Positions 35,042-44,825 are shown, counted from the first letter of the stretch. The stretch: 64,000 bases of DNA from Stappia sp. MMSF_3263 (GCF_030733745.1 NZ_JASHIK010000017.1:51223-115222); one strand, 5' to 3'. Program-made: numbers and translations. The notes: generated by a model from the sequence alone, not told the origin.

Positions 35042-35908
35042 TCACCCGAACGATCTGGCGATCTGGCCGAGGCCGACCAGGCGGTTGTAGACCATCACCA
35101 CGGCGCCCAGAACGACGAGAAGCACGATCGACAGGGCCGAGCCGAGCGGCCAGTTGAGCTGGGTGATGACGGCCTCGAAGACCAGGTTGGCGAACATTGC
35201 CTGGCGCGGCCCGCCAAGCACCAGCGGCGTGATGTAGGTGCCGGCAGCGAGCACGAAACACAGCAGCCCGCCGGCCGCGAGCCCCGGCAGGGAGAGCGGC
35301 AGCGTCACTTCCCGGAAGGTCTGCAGGCTGGAAGCGCCGAGCGAACGGGAGGCGTCGAGCAGGTTGCGGTCGATCGCATCGAGGCTCACATAGACATTGA
35401 GCACCATGAAGGGCAGCAGGAAATGCACCAGCCCGAGGATCACCGTCGCCTCGTTGTAGAGCATCTGAACCGGCTCGGGGACGATGCCGAGGCCGACGAG
35501 AACGGTGTTGAGCGCGCCGCTCGAGCCCAGGATGTTGATCCAGGACATGGTGCGGATGATGTAGCTGATCCAGAAGGGCAGGATGAGCAGCAACAACAGC
35601 AGCGTCTTGTGGCGTGTCGTCGACATGGCGATGACATAGGCCGGGACATAGCCCAGCAGCGCACAGAAAAGCGTGGTGATGGCAGCGATCCGGAGCGTGC
35701 CCAGCAGGATGTCCCGGTAGAAGGGATCGCCGAAGACGAGCTGCCAGTTGTCCAGGTGAAAGCCGGGAAGCTCGGCGCCGGTCGCGGTGCGCAGCCAGAA
35801 CGAATAGACGATGATGAAAAGCACAGGCACGACCAGCAGGAAGGCGACCGTCGCAAGCGCCGGCGACAGCAAGATCCAGGGACGTGCCGCAGCTCCCGTC
35901 TCTCCCAT
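35042..35908 (-). CDS. Polyamine-type ABC transporter permease (PotB-like, second importer)
   Basis: 288 residues from the ATG at 35906-35908 (MGETGAAARPW). Six helices, the docking loop LLDASRSLGASSLQTFREVTLPLSLP, and PotB-like WISYIIRTMSWINILG and LAAGTYITPLVLGG. First gene of the minus-strand operon, divergent from the LysR gene. The in-frame extension upstream is Arg-rich and unlikely to be translated. Confidence 0.88.
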   Translation of the reverse strand: MGETGAAARPWILLSPALATVAFLLVVPVLFIIVYSFWLRTATGAELPGFHLDNWQLVFGDPFYRDILLGTLRIAAITTLFCALLGYVPAYVIAMSTTRHKTLLLLLLILPFWISYIIRTMSWINILGSSGALNTVLVGLGIVPEPVQMLYNEATVILGLVHFLLPFMVLNVYVSLDAIDRNLLDASRSLGASSLQTFREVTLPLSLPGLAAGGLLCFVLAAGTYITPLVLGGPRQAMFANLVFEAVITQLNWPLGSALSIVLLVVLGAVVMVYNRLVGLGQIARSFG

Positions 35909-36015
35909 CCTGACCGTTTCCCCTCCCCGCCATCGCTTCCAGCATGCGGACCTGGCATCGCTCGAGCGTTCCGGCATGTCCGGGCTTGAGTTTGACTCGG
36001 CCGCAAGGCATTCTT

Positions 36016-36046
36016 CAAATAGATATTGGTAATCCTAAACATAGAT
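36016..36046. promoter_or_regulatory. AT-rich divergent control region with direct repeats, probable LysR site
   Basis: An AT-rich island between the divergent importer operon and LysR gene. ATAGAT occurs at 36019-36024 and 36041-36046, 22 bp apart, flanking TTGGTAATCC. This is the expected location for a LysR-type activator site; the exact T-N11-A box is not certain. Confidence 0.4.
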
Positions 36047-36053
36047 TCAGGGA

Positions 36054-37061
36054 ATGGACGAACCCAGGACGCGCAAACTCGGCGAACCGCCCGCACCGAC
36101 AGGGGGGATGGTCTGGAACCTCGACTGGAACCTGATCCGGACCTTTCTGGTGATCGTCGAGGAAAAAGGCGTCACGGCCGCCGCCAACCGTCTCGGCCTG
36201 AAACAGCCGACGATCTCCAACGCCCTGCGCCGCCTTGAAGACAGGCTCGGCAAGCGGCTGGTCCTGCGCGGACCGGGCAGGTTCGAGGTGACGCCGGCGG
36301 GGCTGCTGCTCTTCGACGAGGCGGTGGAGATCTTCGGCAGCATCTCGCGGCTCGGCATCCTGATCCGCGACATGGACGAGGAGGTGTCGGGCCATGTGAC
36401 GCTGGCGCTGGCAAGCCACGTGGTCTCGCCGGTGCTGGACGAGGTGCTGGCGGGCTTCCACCAGCGCCACCCGAAGGCAACGCTCGGCATCGAGGTGATG
36501 ACAAGCCGCGACGTCATCCAGGCGGTGCGCCAGCGACAGGCGAGCCTCGGCATCTGCCTGGTTCACCAGAAACATCCGCAACTCGACTACAACCGTCTGT
36601 TCCGGGAGTATTTCGGCTTCTTCTGCGGGCCGCGCCACCGCCTGTTCGGCAAACGGAACCTCAACCTTGCCGACCTGCGCGGCGAGACCTCGGTCTCGTT
36701 CAAGACCGACCGGCTGACCGACGCGCTGCGCCCGGTGGCGCTCATCCGCGCCGAGGCACGGCTCGACGACCGGGTCGTCGGCGTCTCCTCCAGCCTCGAG
36801 GAGGTGCGGCGCATGATCGTCGCGGGCCTCGGCATCGGGCCGTTGCCGATCCACGTGGCGACGCGCGACGTCGAGGCGGGACTGCTGTGGCGACTGCCGC
36901 CCTACGAAGCGCCGCCCGCCATCGACATCTATGTGGTCAGCAATCCCCACACGCGCTTCAACCGCGCCGAACAGGGCCTTTTGTCCATGCTCAACCAGCG
37001 CATCGCCGAGGTGCCCTTCCCGGAGCGCGACTATCACGGGCCGCCCCCGGAAGCGGGCTGA
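36054..37061 (+). CDS. LysR-family transcriptional regulator
   Basis: 335 residues from the first ATG; the family-like start MVWNLDWNLIRTFL at 36108 is a good alternative. The N-terminal helix-turn-helix reads VTAAANRLGLKQPTISNALRRLEDRLGKRLVLR; the remainder is a LysR effector domain with GLGIGPLP near residue 260. It diverges from the second polyamine-type importer operon and precedes the saccharopine-dehydrogenase-like gene, so it probably regulates one or both. Confidence 0.88.
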   Translation: MDEPRTRKLGEPPAPTGGMVWNLDWNLIRTFLVIVEEKGVTAAANRLGLKQPTISNALRRLEDRLGKRLVLRGPGRFEVTPAGLLLFDEAVEIFGSISRLGILIRDMDEEVSGHVTLALASHVVSPVLDEVLAGFHQRHPKATLGIEVMTSRDVIQAVRQRQASLGICLVHQKHPQLDYNRLFREYFGFFCGPRHRLFGKRNLNLADLRGETSVSFKTDRLTDALRPVALIRAEARLDDRVVGVSSSLEEVRRMIVAGLGIGPLPIHVATRDVEAGLLWRLPPYEAPPAIDIYVVSNPHTRFNRAEQGLLSMLNQRIAEVPFPERDYHGPPPEAG

Positions 37062-37242
37062 GCGCGGCGATTCCCCGAGAACCTGCCCGACAAGGCGGGT
37101 TCACCTCCCGCCTCCGGCAACTTGCCGATAATACCGGCATATCACCGAAACAAGCCGGAATCCCGACACGATGTGTCCTCTTCAGCGGACGTACCGACGG
37201 CTATCCTGTTGCCAGATCCCGCTTTTGTAAGGAGGAACCTTC

Positions 37243-38367
37243 ATGAACACCTGGCCAGTTCTCGTAGTCGGCGCCGGCAAGATCGGGCGCACCATCGCTG
37301 CCCTGCTCGCCTCCACAGGCGATTATCACGTCACCATCGCCGACCGGGACGAGACGGCACTGGCCGCCTCGCGCCGGCCGGGCGTTGCCACCGCGCGCGT
37401 CGATCTCGCCGACGAGGAGGCGCTGGTCGCGGCGCTCGAGGGCAAGAAGGCGGTGCTTTCCGCCGCGCCCTTCTTCCTGACGGGCACGATCGCGCGCGCG
37501 GCAAAGCGTGCCGGCGCGCATTATCTCGACCTGACCGAGGACGTCGCCTCGACCCGCGAGGTCAAGGCGCTGGCGACAGGCGCCAACGTTGCCTTCGCTC
37601 CGCAATGCGGCCTGGCCCCCGGCTTCGTCTCCATCGCCGGCAACGATCTCGCCAGCCGTTTCGACACGCTCGACACGCTGACCATGCGGGTCGGCGCCCT
37701 GCCCCGCTATCCGACCAACGCCTTGAAATACAATCTCACCTGGTCGACCGACGGGCTCATCAACGAATATTGCAACCCGTGCGAGGCGGTGGTCGACGGC
37801 GAGAAGACGCTGCTGCAGCCGCTCGAGGGCTACGAGACCTTCTCGCTCGACGGGATCGACTACGAGGCCTTCAACACGTCCGGCGGGCTCGGTTCGCTGG
37901 CAGAGACGCTGTCCGGCAAGGTTCAAAGCCTGCGCTACCTGACAGTGCGCTATCCCGGGCACCGCGACATCATGCGCATGCTGCTGACGGATCTCGGCCT
38001 GAAAGACCGGCGCGACCTGATGCGGGACGTGCTGGAGACCGCGGTGCCGATCACGCGGCAGGACGTGGTGCTGGTGTTCATCACCGCCTCGGGCCGACGC
38101 GCCGACCAGCGCGAGCAGATGTCCTCGGTCTACCGGGTCACCGCGCAGGAGTTCGCCGGCGAGACCTGGAGCGCCATCCAGATCACCACCTCGGCCGGCA
38201 TCTGCGCGACGCTCGACATGCTGCGCGAGGGCAAGCTTCCGGCCGCCGGCTTCCTGAAGCAGGAGACCATCCCGTTGCCGCAGTTCCTGGCCAACCGCTT
38301 CGGCCGTGTCTATGCCGGCGACGGTACGGCCGGCGCGGCTCGCACTTCGACCCGTGCGGCGGCCTGA
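37243..38367 (+). CDS. Saccharopine-dehydrogenase-family protein
   Basis: 374 residues. The N-terminal Rossmann fold starts [18 protein letters not shown] and [19 protein letters not shown] matches the saccharopine reductase/homospermidine synthase superfamily. Saccharopine enzymes act on lysine adducts and related family members on carboxyaminoalkyl compounds, which suits the amine-catabolic setting. AAGGAGG eight bases or so before the ATG fixes the start. The reaction is not assignable from sequence. Confidence 0.82.
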   Translation: MNTWPVLVVGAGKIGRTIAALLASTGDYHVTIADRDETALAASRRPGVATARVDLADEEALVAALEGKKAVLSAAPFFLTGTIARAAKRAGAHYLDLTEDVASTREVKALATGANVAFAPQCGLAPGFVSIAGNDLASRFDTLDTLTMRVGALPRYPTNALKYNLTWSTDGLINEYCNPCEAVVDGEKTLLQPLEGYETFSLDGIDYEAFNTSGGLGSLAETLSGKVQSLRYLTVRYPGHRDIMRMLLTDLGLKDRRDLMRDVLETAVPITRQDVVLVFITASGRRADQREQMSSVYRVTAQEFAGETWSAIQITTSAGICATLDMLREGKLPAAGFLKQETIPLPQFLANRFGRVYAGDGTAGAARTSTRAAA

Positions 38368-38383
38368 CCACGCGGCCCATGGC

Positions 38384-38418
38384 GACAGGGTGAGCGGCCG
38401 GCGCACCCTGTCATTTTT
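38384..38418 (+). terminator. Rho-independent terminator after the saccharopine-dehydrogenase-like gene
   Basis: A perfect 9-bp stem GACAGGGTG (38384-38392) with CACCCTGTC (38404-38412), an 11-base loop, and ATTTTT directly after. Confidence 0.75.
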
Positions 38419-38526
38419 CCGTGGAGACCCGGCGCGCCCCGGTTCGGACCCGATTGCCTTATAGTCAGGGGGACAAACACGATTCCCGGATGACGCGGGG
38501 CGACTCGTGTCCGGAGGTGCGACCGC

Positions 38527-40515
38527 ATGCTCGAAACGCTGAACCTGGTGATCCTGATCGCCGCCGGCCTCGTCGCCGTGTCGGTGTTCACATCGCTGGT
38601 CAGCTTTCGCGTCGGCGCGCCCTTGCTGCTTGTCTTCCTTCTCGTCGGCCTTGCCGCCGGCGAGGACGGCCCCGGCGGCATCGCCTTTTCCGACACGCGC
38701 ACGGCCTATTTCATCGGCTCCATCGCGCTGGCGATCATCCTTTTCGACAGCGGTTTCCGCACGAGGCTCGCGACCTTCCGGCTCGCCGCCGCCCCGGCGC
38801 TGGCGCTGGCAACGCTTGGCGTCGCGATAACGGCCGGAGTGGTGGGCGCCGGCGCGCATTACCTGTTCGGCTGGGCCTGGACCGACGGGCTGCTGCTGGG
38901 CGCCATTGTCGGCTCGACCGATGCGGCGGCCGTGTTCTTCCTGCTGCGCGTCGGCGGGGTGAACCTGCGCGAAATGATCTCCGCGACGCTGGAAGTCGAA
39001 TCCGGCTCGAACGATCCGATGGCGATCTTCCTGACAATGACCCTGCTCGGCATGATCACCGCCGGCACGGTCGAGGCGGATGCGGCCGCAGGGGCCGACC
39101 TTGCCCTCGAGCTTGTCCGGCAAATGGGCCTGGGCTTCGTCGCCGGTCTCGCCGGCGGCTATGCCATCGTGCAGATCGTCAACCGGGTCAACCTGGAGCC
39201 GGCGCTTTACCCGATCGTCGTGCTGGCGCTGGCGCTGGCGCTTTCGGGGGCAACCTCGCTTGTCGGCGGCAGCGGGTTTCTCGCCGTCTACGTCGCCGGC
39301 ATCGTCTGTGGAAACGTGCGCATCCGCCAGCAACCGGCGCTGAAGAACTTCCAGGGCGGCATGACCTGGCTCGGGCAGATCGGCATGTTCGTGACGCTCG
39401 GACTGCTGGCGACCCCCTCGCAATTCGGCGGTTTCGCGCTTGAGGGGTTTTCCCTCGCCGCCGTGCTGATCTTCCTGGCCCGGCCGCTCGCCGTGTGGCT
39501 CTGCCTGCTGCCCTTCGGCTTCACCCGCAGCGAGATCGCCTTCGTCTCCTGGGTGGGCCTGCGCGGCGCGGTCTCGATCCTGCTCGCCATCCTGCCGCTG
39601 ATATCGGGCCTGCCCAACGCGCAGGAGATCTTCAACGTCACCTTCCTGATCGTGCTCACCTCGCTGGTGCTGCAGGGCTGGACGATCCGTCCGATGGCAC
39701 AGTGGCTGAAACTGACGGTACCGGCCCGCATGGGCCCCGTGGAGCGGATCGAACTGGAACTGCCCGGCGGGCAGGACCACGAACTGGTCGGCTACACGGT
39801 GCATCCGGCAAGCGCGGTTGCCCATGGCGAGCGCATACCCCGCTGGGCCCGGCCGGTGCTGATCCTGCGCGAGGGACATGCCGTGCGCCTGCAAAAGGCC
39901 GGCAAGCCGCAACCGGGCGACCGCATGTACATCCTGGCGACGGCGCGGCAGGTGCCGGTGCTCGACGCGCTGTTTGCCGGCGCGACGGAACAGGAGCACG
40001 ATCCGGCGCTGTTCGGCGATTTCGACCTCGACCCGGACGCAAGGCTTGCCGATCTCGGTGCGATCTACGGGTTCCGCGTCGAAAAGGCCGATGCCGGGCT
40101 CACCGTGCGCGCCTTCCTTGCCCGCGAGCTCGGCGACGACATCGAGCCGACCGACCGAGTCGCCTATGGCGATATCGACCTCGTGGTGCGCGACATCGAC
40201 GAGGATCACGGCATCACCGCCGTGGGGCTGGCGGTGGAGCATGTGGAGCCGGACGAACCGGCGCTGCCCTTCTTCTTCTCGCGCGAGGACTTTTCCCGGG
40301 CCGGGCGGCGGATCGTCAACAAGGTACGGCGGCGGCGGGCACGGGCCAAGGTTCTGGCGCGGCGGCGCGCCGCCTATGACAAGCCGGAGCCGAAGCCGGA
40401 AGAAGCTGCGGCGGACGGTGGCACAGACGAAGAACCGAAGAGCGAGACGGCCGAACGTCCGGCCGATGCGGAGCCGGACGGCGAGCCCGACATCTATCGC
40501 GGCCCCCTCACCTGA
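38527..40515 (+). CDS. K+/H+ antiporter of the CPA1 NhaP2/CvrA type
   Basis: 662 residues. About twelve membrane helices in residues 1-395, with the CPA ion-site motif GSTDAAAVFFLL near residue 138 and ESGSNDPMAIF near 160. The cytoplasmic tail has a TrkA-C-like domain (LPGGQDHELVGYTVHP...GDRMYILAT, ~410-490) and then a CorC/HlyC-like domain (FGDFDLDPDARLADL..., ~500-580). It ends in a basic then acidic low-complexity tail. Exchanges cytoplasmic K+ for H+ and helps control pH and turgor. Stand-alone gene. Confidence 0.9.
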   Translation: MLETLNLVILIAAGLVAVSVFTSLVSFRVGAPLLLVFLLVGLAAGEDGPGGIAFSDTRTAYFIGSIALAIILFDSGFRTRLATFRLAAAPALALATLGVAITAGVVGAGAHYLFGWAWTDGLLLGAIVGSTDAAAVFFLLRVGGVNLREMISATLEVESGSNDPMAIFLTMTLLGMITAGTVEADAAAGADLALELVRQMGLGFVAGLAGGYAIVQIVNRVNLEPALYPIVVLALALALSGATSLVGGSGFLAVYVAGIVCGNVRIRQQPALKNFQGGMTWLGQIGMFVTLGLLATPSQFGGFALEGFSLAAVLIFLARPLAVWLCLLPFGFTRSEIAFVSWVGLRGAVSILLAILPLISGLPNAQEIFNVTFLIVLTSLVLQGWTIRPMAQWLKLTVPARMGPVERIELELPGGQDHELVGYTVHPASAVAHGERIPRWARPVLILREGHAVRLQKAGKPQPGDRMYILATARQVPVLDALFAGATEQEHDPALFGDFDLDPDARLADLGAIYGFRVEKADAGLTVRAFLARELGDDIEPTDRVAYGDIDLVVRDIDEDHGITAVGLAVEHVEPDEPALPFFFSREDFSRAGRRIVNKVRRRRARAKVLARRRAAYDKPEPKPEEAAADGGTDEEPKSETAERPADAEPDGEPDIYRGPLT

Positions 40516-40637
40516 AGCATGAGGGTGTAGGCGGAAAGTGCTGGATATCGGCCATTGCCGGCTGACAGGGGCGCAACCGCAAACTACTCTGGATTGCAGG
40601 TTCTTTCGAAACCCGACAGCCCGGAGACCTCAAGCCC

Positions 40638-41000
40638 ATGATGCGTTCGCTGCCCCTTCTCGCCGTCGGCCTGACGCTTCTTGCCGGCGCGTGTCGCTCA
40701 ACCAATGCCTATGACACGTTGCCCGGCGAATTCCTCATCCTCAGCCAGTGTTCGTCCGAAGCCACGAACAACCGATACCTGTTCTCGGTCAAGACGATGA
40801 GCGGCACTGTCGATCCGTCCAACCCGGTTCCGTTCGAGGAGTTGATCTTCACAAGGGAAGAGCTGCGCCCGAGCGAAACGCCCGCTGCCGGCGCTGCCAC
40901 GCCCGAGCAGGAACTGGCCGAGGCGCGGGAGAAGGTGAAGCAATGCTACACAGCCAAACGCGAAAACGGCGACTACCGGAAGCGCCCGAAGGCCTCGTGA
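40638..41000 (+). CDS. Small hypothetical lipoprotein
   Basis: 120 residues (or 119 from the second Met). The signal peptide ends in a lipobox LAGAC, so the Cys at residue ~19 is the predicted lipidation site. The short mature domain contains two further Cys (LSQCSS, VKQCYT) and a Glu/Ala-rich helix. No known family recognised. Single gene 122 bp after the antiporter. Confidence 0.7.
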   Translation: MMRSLPLLAVGLTLLAGACRSTNAYDTLPGEFLILSQCSSEATNNRYLFSVKTMSGTVDPSNPVPFEELIFTREELRPSETPAAGAATPEQELAEAREKVKQCYTAKRENGDYRKRPKAS

Positions 41001-41031
41001 GAGGGGCGCGCGCACCGACGGCCTGACGCGG

Positions 41032-41052
41032 GAAACGCCTATTTGGCGTTTT
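41032..41052. terminator. Possible weak terminator between convergent genes
   Basis: AAACGCC (41033-41039) pairs with GGCGTTT (41045-41051) around a five-base loop, followed by T-C-G. It overlaps the stop codon of the ChaN-like gene. Confidence 0.4.
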
Positions 41053-42043
41053 CGAATCTCTTCTCCAGTTCCGCGCAAGGGTCGGTGCGATCCTTGCGCG
41101 CGGTGAACCAGAGATAGTCGTAGGGCGCGGCGGCCTCGCCCGTGCCGCCGGCATAGGTCGCCGGATCGGTCTCGCCCTCGGCCACCTCGACCAGGGCGAC
41201 CGCAACGACGGAGGCATCCGGCTGCCGCCAGCGGAGATAGCGCGGCACGCCGAAATCCGTGCGGGCATGGCCGGCGCCGGCAATCAGAACGGCGCCGTCC
41301 CCGCCCTCTTCCGCGGCCGAGATCATCGCATCGGCAAGCGTTGCGTCGCGCAGCCGCTGGACGGAAACCAGCGGCATCAGTCCGGCGCGCGGCATCATTC
41401 CGCAATGCCCCTCGAACAGCGTGTCGAGCAGGCCGGCATCCGCCGCCTCGCCGAGCGGCTCATCGAGTTGCAGCACCGCGCGGCGAGCCTCGCCGAGAAT
41501 GCCGACACCGCCGCGCGCGACGCTCCGGCGTTCGTCCGTCGGCGTGTCTCCGGCGACGACAGGAAGCGACGCGGCAAGCGCAGTCTCGATGATCGGACGG
41601 TAGATCATGTAGTCCGGCCAGCCCAGATCGTCCCAGCCGAGCGCAGCCCCGAAGCCGTCGGCCGTTGCATCCGCCTTGCCCAGATAGGCATCGAGACGGG
41701 GCTGCAGGTCACGCGGCAGCATCTCCAGCACCACCGCCGGCGCACGGCCCGCGGCAACGGACGCTTCGATCAGATGCGCCTGCAAGGTGTGATGGCGGGG
41801 ATTGTCGTGGATCTCGCCGACCAGCGCGAAACGCGCGGCGGCGATTGCCGCCCGGACCCTGTCCGGATCGACGAGAGACCGGTCGGCAACGGACCAGACC
41901 CGCTCCTCGAGCGGGTGGCGACCGGCGGCCTCCCCTTCAAGGCTCGTCGCCCCGGAGGCGCGCAGGGACGTGCTGCCGGTCAGGATACCGGCGAGCATGC
42001 CGGTGCAAAGGGCTGCCGCGAGAAAGCCTGCGCTGCGAGACAT
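41039..42043 (-). CDS. ChaN-family protein (haem-binding/TIKI superfamily)
   Basis: 334 residues with an N-terminal signal peptide (residues ~1-28, no clear lipobox Cys). The family motif ALVGEIHDNPRHH (residue ~74) carries the conserved Glu and His; VVLEMLPRDLQPRLDAYL and LIAGAGHARTDFGVPRYL match ChaN/TIKI proteins. Some ChaN proteins bind haem and related TIKI proteins are proteases, so its activity is uncertain. It lies 105 bp after the bktB stop on the same strand; no haem-uptake genes are adjacent. Confidence 0.85.
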   Translation of the reverse strand: MSRSAGFLAAALCTGMLAGILTGSTSLRASGATSLEGEAAGRHPLEERVWSVADRSLVDPDRVRAAIAAARFALVGEIHDNPRHHTLQAHLIEASVAAGRAPAVVLEMLPRDLQPRLDAYLGKADATADGFGAALGWDDLGWPDYMIYRPIIETALAASLPVVAGDTPTDERRSVARGGVGILGEARRAVLQLDEPLGEAADAGLLDTLFEGHCGMMPRAGLMPLVSVQRLRDATLADAMISAAEEGGDGAVLIAGAGHARTDFGVPRYLRWRQPDASVVAVALVEVAEGETDPATYAGGTGEAAAPYDYLWFTARKDRTDPCAELEKRFENAK

Positions 42044-42148
42044 GCGGCATCACTCCATGCTGGCCGAACGCAAAAGGCCGCCCCTTTGCATCCGGCCTTT
42101 TATCGGTCGAAACCCGGCGATGACAAGGTCACGACCGAAAGAGCCGCC

Positions 42149-43342
42149 TCAGACCGCGTTGAGGTTCTCGATCGCAAGGGCGATGCCCTGCCCGCCGCCG
42201 ATGCACATGGTGACAAGGCCGTAGCGGCCGCCGGTGCGCTCCAGCTCGTAAAGCGCCTTGACGGTGATGATGCAGCCGGTGGCACCCACCGGATGACCCA
42301 GAGCGATGGCGCCGCCATTCGGGTTCACCCGGTTGGAGGGAAAACCCAGTTCACGCATCACCGCGCAAGCCTGCGCGGCGAAGGCCTCGTTCGATTCGAT
42401 CACGTCGAAATCGGCCGCGGTCAGTCCGGTGCGCGCGAACAGCTTCTGCACCGCCGGGATCGGGCCGATGCCCATCACGTCGGGCGCGACGCCGGCATGG
42501 GCGTAGCCGACGAGACGGGCCATCGGCTTGAGGCCGCGCGCCTCCGCCAGCGCCCGGTCGGCGAGCACCACCGCGGCCGCACCGTCGTTGATGCCCGAGG
42601 AATTGCCGGCGGTGACCGAACCGTCCTTGCGGAAGACCGGCCTGAGGCCGCTCAGCGTCGAGATCGATGTGTCGGCCCGGACATGTTCGTCCGTGTCGAA
42701 AACGGTCACGTTGCGTCCGGCCTGCACCTCGACCGGCAGGATCTGCTCGACGAAACGGCCGTCCCTGATGGCGATGCCGGCGCGGTGCTGGCTGTCGACG
42801 GCAAGCGAATCCTGCGCCTCGCGGCTGATGTTGTGGCGCTCGGCGACGTTCTCGGCCGTGATGCCCATGTGGCCGCCGCCGAAGGGATCGTTGAGCGCGC
42901 CGAGCATCATGTCATGCATCACCGCGTCGCCCATCTTCACGCCGAAGCGGGCGCCAGGGCTGGAAAACGGCGCACGGCTCATGGATTCCGCGCCGCCGGC
43001 AAGGGCGTAATCCGCATCGCCAAGCAGGATCGACTGGGCCGCGCTGACAATCGCCTGGGCGCCGGAGCCGCACAGGCGGTTCAGCGTCAGGGCCGGTGTT
43101 TCCACCGGAATGCCCGCATCCACCGCGGCGACGCGGGCCAGATACATGTCCCTCGGCTCGGTATTGATGACGTGGCCGAAGACGACATGCCCGACTTCCT
43201 GTGCGGCAATCCCGGAGCGGCGCACCGCCTCGGCGGCGACCTTGGCTCCCAGTTCCGTCGGGGGAACGGTCTTGAGCGACCCTCCGAATGCCCCGATGGC
43301 GGTACGGACACCCGACAGGAAAACGACTTCGCGCTGCGTCAT
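42149..43342 (-). CDS. bktB: Beta-ketothiolase (acetyl-CoA acyltransferase), BktB-like
   Basis: 397 residues. Nucleophilic Cys in [15 protein letters not shown] (~residue 90), His in [17 protein letters not shown] (~350), and the second Cys in CIGGGQGIA (~380). The N-terminal [21 protein letters not shown] and [13 protein letters not shown] are very similar to BktB of polyhydroxyalkanoate producers, which accepts C4-C5 and longer 3-ketoacyl-CoA. It could also complete phenylacetate or BKACE-derived breakdown. No pha genes are adjacent. Confidence 0.9.
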   Translation of the reverse strand: MTQREVVFLSGVRTAIGAFGGSLKTVPPTELGAKVAAEAVRRSGIAAQEVGHVVFGHVINTEPRDMYLARVAAVDAGIPVETPALTLNRLCGSGAQAIVSAAQSILLGDADYALAGGAESMSRAPFSSPGARFGVKMGDAVMHDMMLGALNDPFGGGHMGITAENVAERHNISREAQDSLAVDSQHRAGIAIRDGRFVEQILPVEVQAGRNVTVFDTDEHVRADTSISTLSGLRPVFRKDGSVTAGNSSGINDGAAAVVLADRALAEARGLKPMARLVGYAHAGVAPDVMGIGPIPAVQKLFARTGLTAADFDVIESNEAFAAQACAVMRELGFPSNRVNPNGGAIALGHPVGATGCIITVKALYELERTGGRYGLVTMCIGGGQGIALAIENLNAV

Positions 43343-43541
43343 GAAAACCCCTTTTGGCCATCAAGCTAAATCGAGAGGAAACCGGCCGGCACCGTATTGC
43401 GACTTCTTTCAACAGGCAAAGCAAAATTCACCTGCCGCGAATTTCTTCATGCCACGACAATCAACAGAGTGTTGCGCGCATCAGGGTAACGTTAGGACAC
43501 CTGGTCAAGAACTTGCCACGACCGTGTCGCCCGCGCACGGC

Positions 43542-44057
43542 TCAGACCTTCGCCTGCCTGTCGCGGAGGTCCTCGTAGGCCGCCGTCAGGCGCGCCAGCA
43601 CGGCGGACGGATGCGCCCCTCCCGCCCCCGAGACCGGATCCTCGACATGCATCACCCGCAGTTCCTCCATGAAGGCGTCCCACATCGGTTGCCCGCCCTC
43701 CTCCAGAAGCCGGGCGCGAATGCTCAACTCCTCGCTGACGGGAAGATGCGCGCAGCCCCAGGCCCCTATCATGGCAAGAACCGGGACCAGGCGGATTGCC
43801 GGTTCGGTGAGGCTGTAGATCGCCTTCTGCGCATGGCTTGGATCGTCCTGCCGGCTGACAAGGCCGAGCGCCACCAGCCGCTTCAGCCGGGCGGCCAGGA
43901 TATTGGAGGCGATCCGCTCCTGGGAGCGGGTCAGCAGGTCGCGAAAATGCCGCCGGTTGCCGAACATCATGTCGCGAATGACCACAAGGCTCCACCTGTC
44001 GCCCAGCACTTCCATCGTCAGGTTGATGGGGCATCCGGATCGCCGCTCGATATCCAC
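43542..44057 (-). CDS. HxlR-family transcriptional regulator
   Basis: 171 residues. CPINLTMEVLGDRWSLVVIRDMMFGNRRHF is the HxlR start with its redox-capable Cys near residue 9; ISDxxL-type recognition region here reads IASNILAARLKRLVALGLVSR. The C-terminal extension past residue 100 is longer than in minimal HxlR proteins. It diverges from the reductase gene, and three copies of an AACCAG motif fill the gap between them. Confidence 0.9.
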   Translation of the reverse strand: MDIERRSGCPINLTMEVLGDRWSLVVIRDMMFGNRRHFRDLLTRSQERIASNILAARLKRLVALGLVSRQDDPSHAQKAIYSLTEPAIRLVPVLAMIGAWGCAHLPVSEELSIRARLLEEGGQPMWDAFMEELRVMHVEDPVSGAGGAHPSAVLARLTAAYEDLRDRQAKV

Positions 44058-44076
44058 GTTCTTACCTCTCCTGCAA

Positions 44077-44138
44077 AACCAGTTGCAACATAAGAGCAGT
44101 TATGCCAAACAACAACCAGTTTCATATCGCAACCAGAA
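44077..44138. promoter_or_regulatory. Probable HxlR operator: three AACCAG repeats
   Basis: AACCAGTT occurs at 44077-44084 and 44114-44121, and AACCAGAA at 44131-44138, all in the 94-bp divergent gap between the HxlR regulator and the reductase gene. Confidence 0.5.
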
Positions 44139-44151
44139 ACGGGAGATCATC

Positions 44152-44817
44152 ATGACCAAGATCCGCGTATCCTGTATCAGCCTGTCCATGGACGGCTTCG
44201 GCGCCGGGCCGGATCAGGACCTCGAAAATCCAGGCGGCGTCGGCGGAATAGCCCTTCACGACTGGGCGTTTGCGACCCGCTCGTTCCGGGAGCGGGTGCT
44301 TGGCGAAAATGGCGAGGCAAACGAGGGCGAGACCGGCATCGACAATGACTTCATCGAGAGGAGCCTGACCGGCTTCGGCGCCTGGATCATGGGTCGCAAC
44401 ATGTTCGGTCCGGTTCGGGGCGAGTGGCCGGACGAAAGCTGGAAGGGCTGGTGGGGCGACAATCCCCCTTTCCACAAGGACGTCTTCGTGCTCACCAACC
44501 ATGCCCGTGCGCCCATCGAAATGGAGGGCGGCACCGTCTTTCATTTCGTCACCGACGGCATCCATGCCGCACTGGAGCGGGCAAGGGCGGCAGCCGGAGG
44601 GCGGGACGTGCGCATCGGCGGCGGTGTCGAGACGATCCGCCAGCATCTGCAGGCAGGCCTCGTCGACGAGATGCACCTTGCCGTCAGTCCGGTCGTGATG
44701 GGCAAGGGCGAGAACCTGCTTGCCGGCATCGACCTGGCCGCCTGCGGCCTCACCCGGGTCGAGCGGACGGTCTCACCAAGGGTGACGCATTACGTCCTGT
44801 CGCGCGATCACGCCTAA
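44152..44817 (+). CDS. Dihydrofolate-reductase-family protein (RibD C-terminal domain)
   Basis: 221 residues. Typical features of the RibD-C/DHFR-like family are SISLSMDGFGAG-type start (ISLSMDGF), WIMGRNMFGP, FVLTNHARAPIEMEGGTVFHFVTDG, and GGGVETIRQHLQAGLVDEMHLAVSPVVMGKG. These are NADPH-dependent reductases of unknown substrate, commonly paired with HxlR regulators as here. Start at ATG 44152 after GGGAGA. Confidence 0.88.
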   Translation: MTKIRVSCISLSMDGFGAGPDQDLENPGGVGGIALHDWAFATRSFRERVLGENGEANEGETGIDNDFIERSLTGFGAWIMGRNMFGPVRGEWPDESWKGWWGDNPPFHKDVFVLTNHARAPIEMEGGTVFHFVTDGIHAALERARAAAGGRDVRIGGGVETIRQHLQAGLVDEMHLAVSPVVMGKGENLLAGIDLAACGLTRVERTVSPRVTHYVLSRDHA

Positions 44818-44825
44818 GACAGCGT

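Noticed and set aside
37201..40242. Long minus-strand open frame opposite the saccharopine-dehydrogenase-like and antiporter genes
   Set aside because: A shadow frame; it runs through two unrelated plus-strand genes and a terminator.
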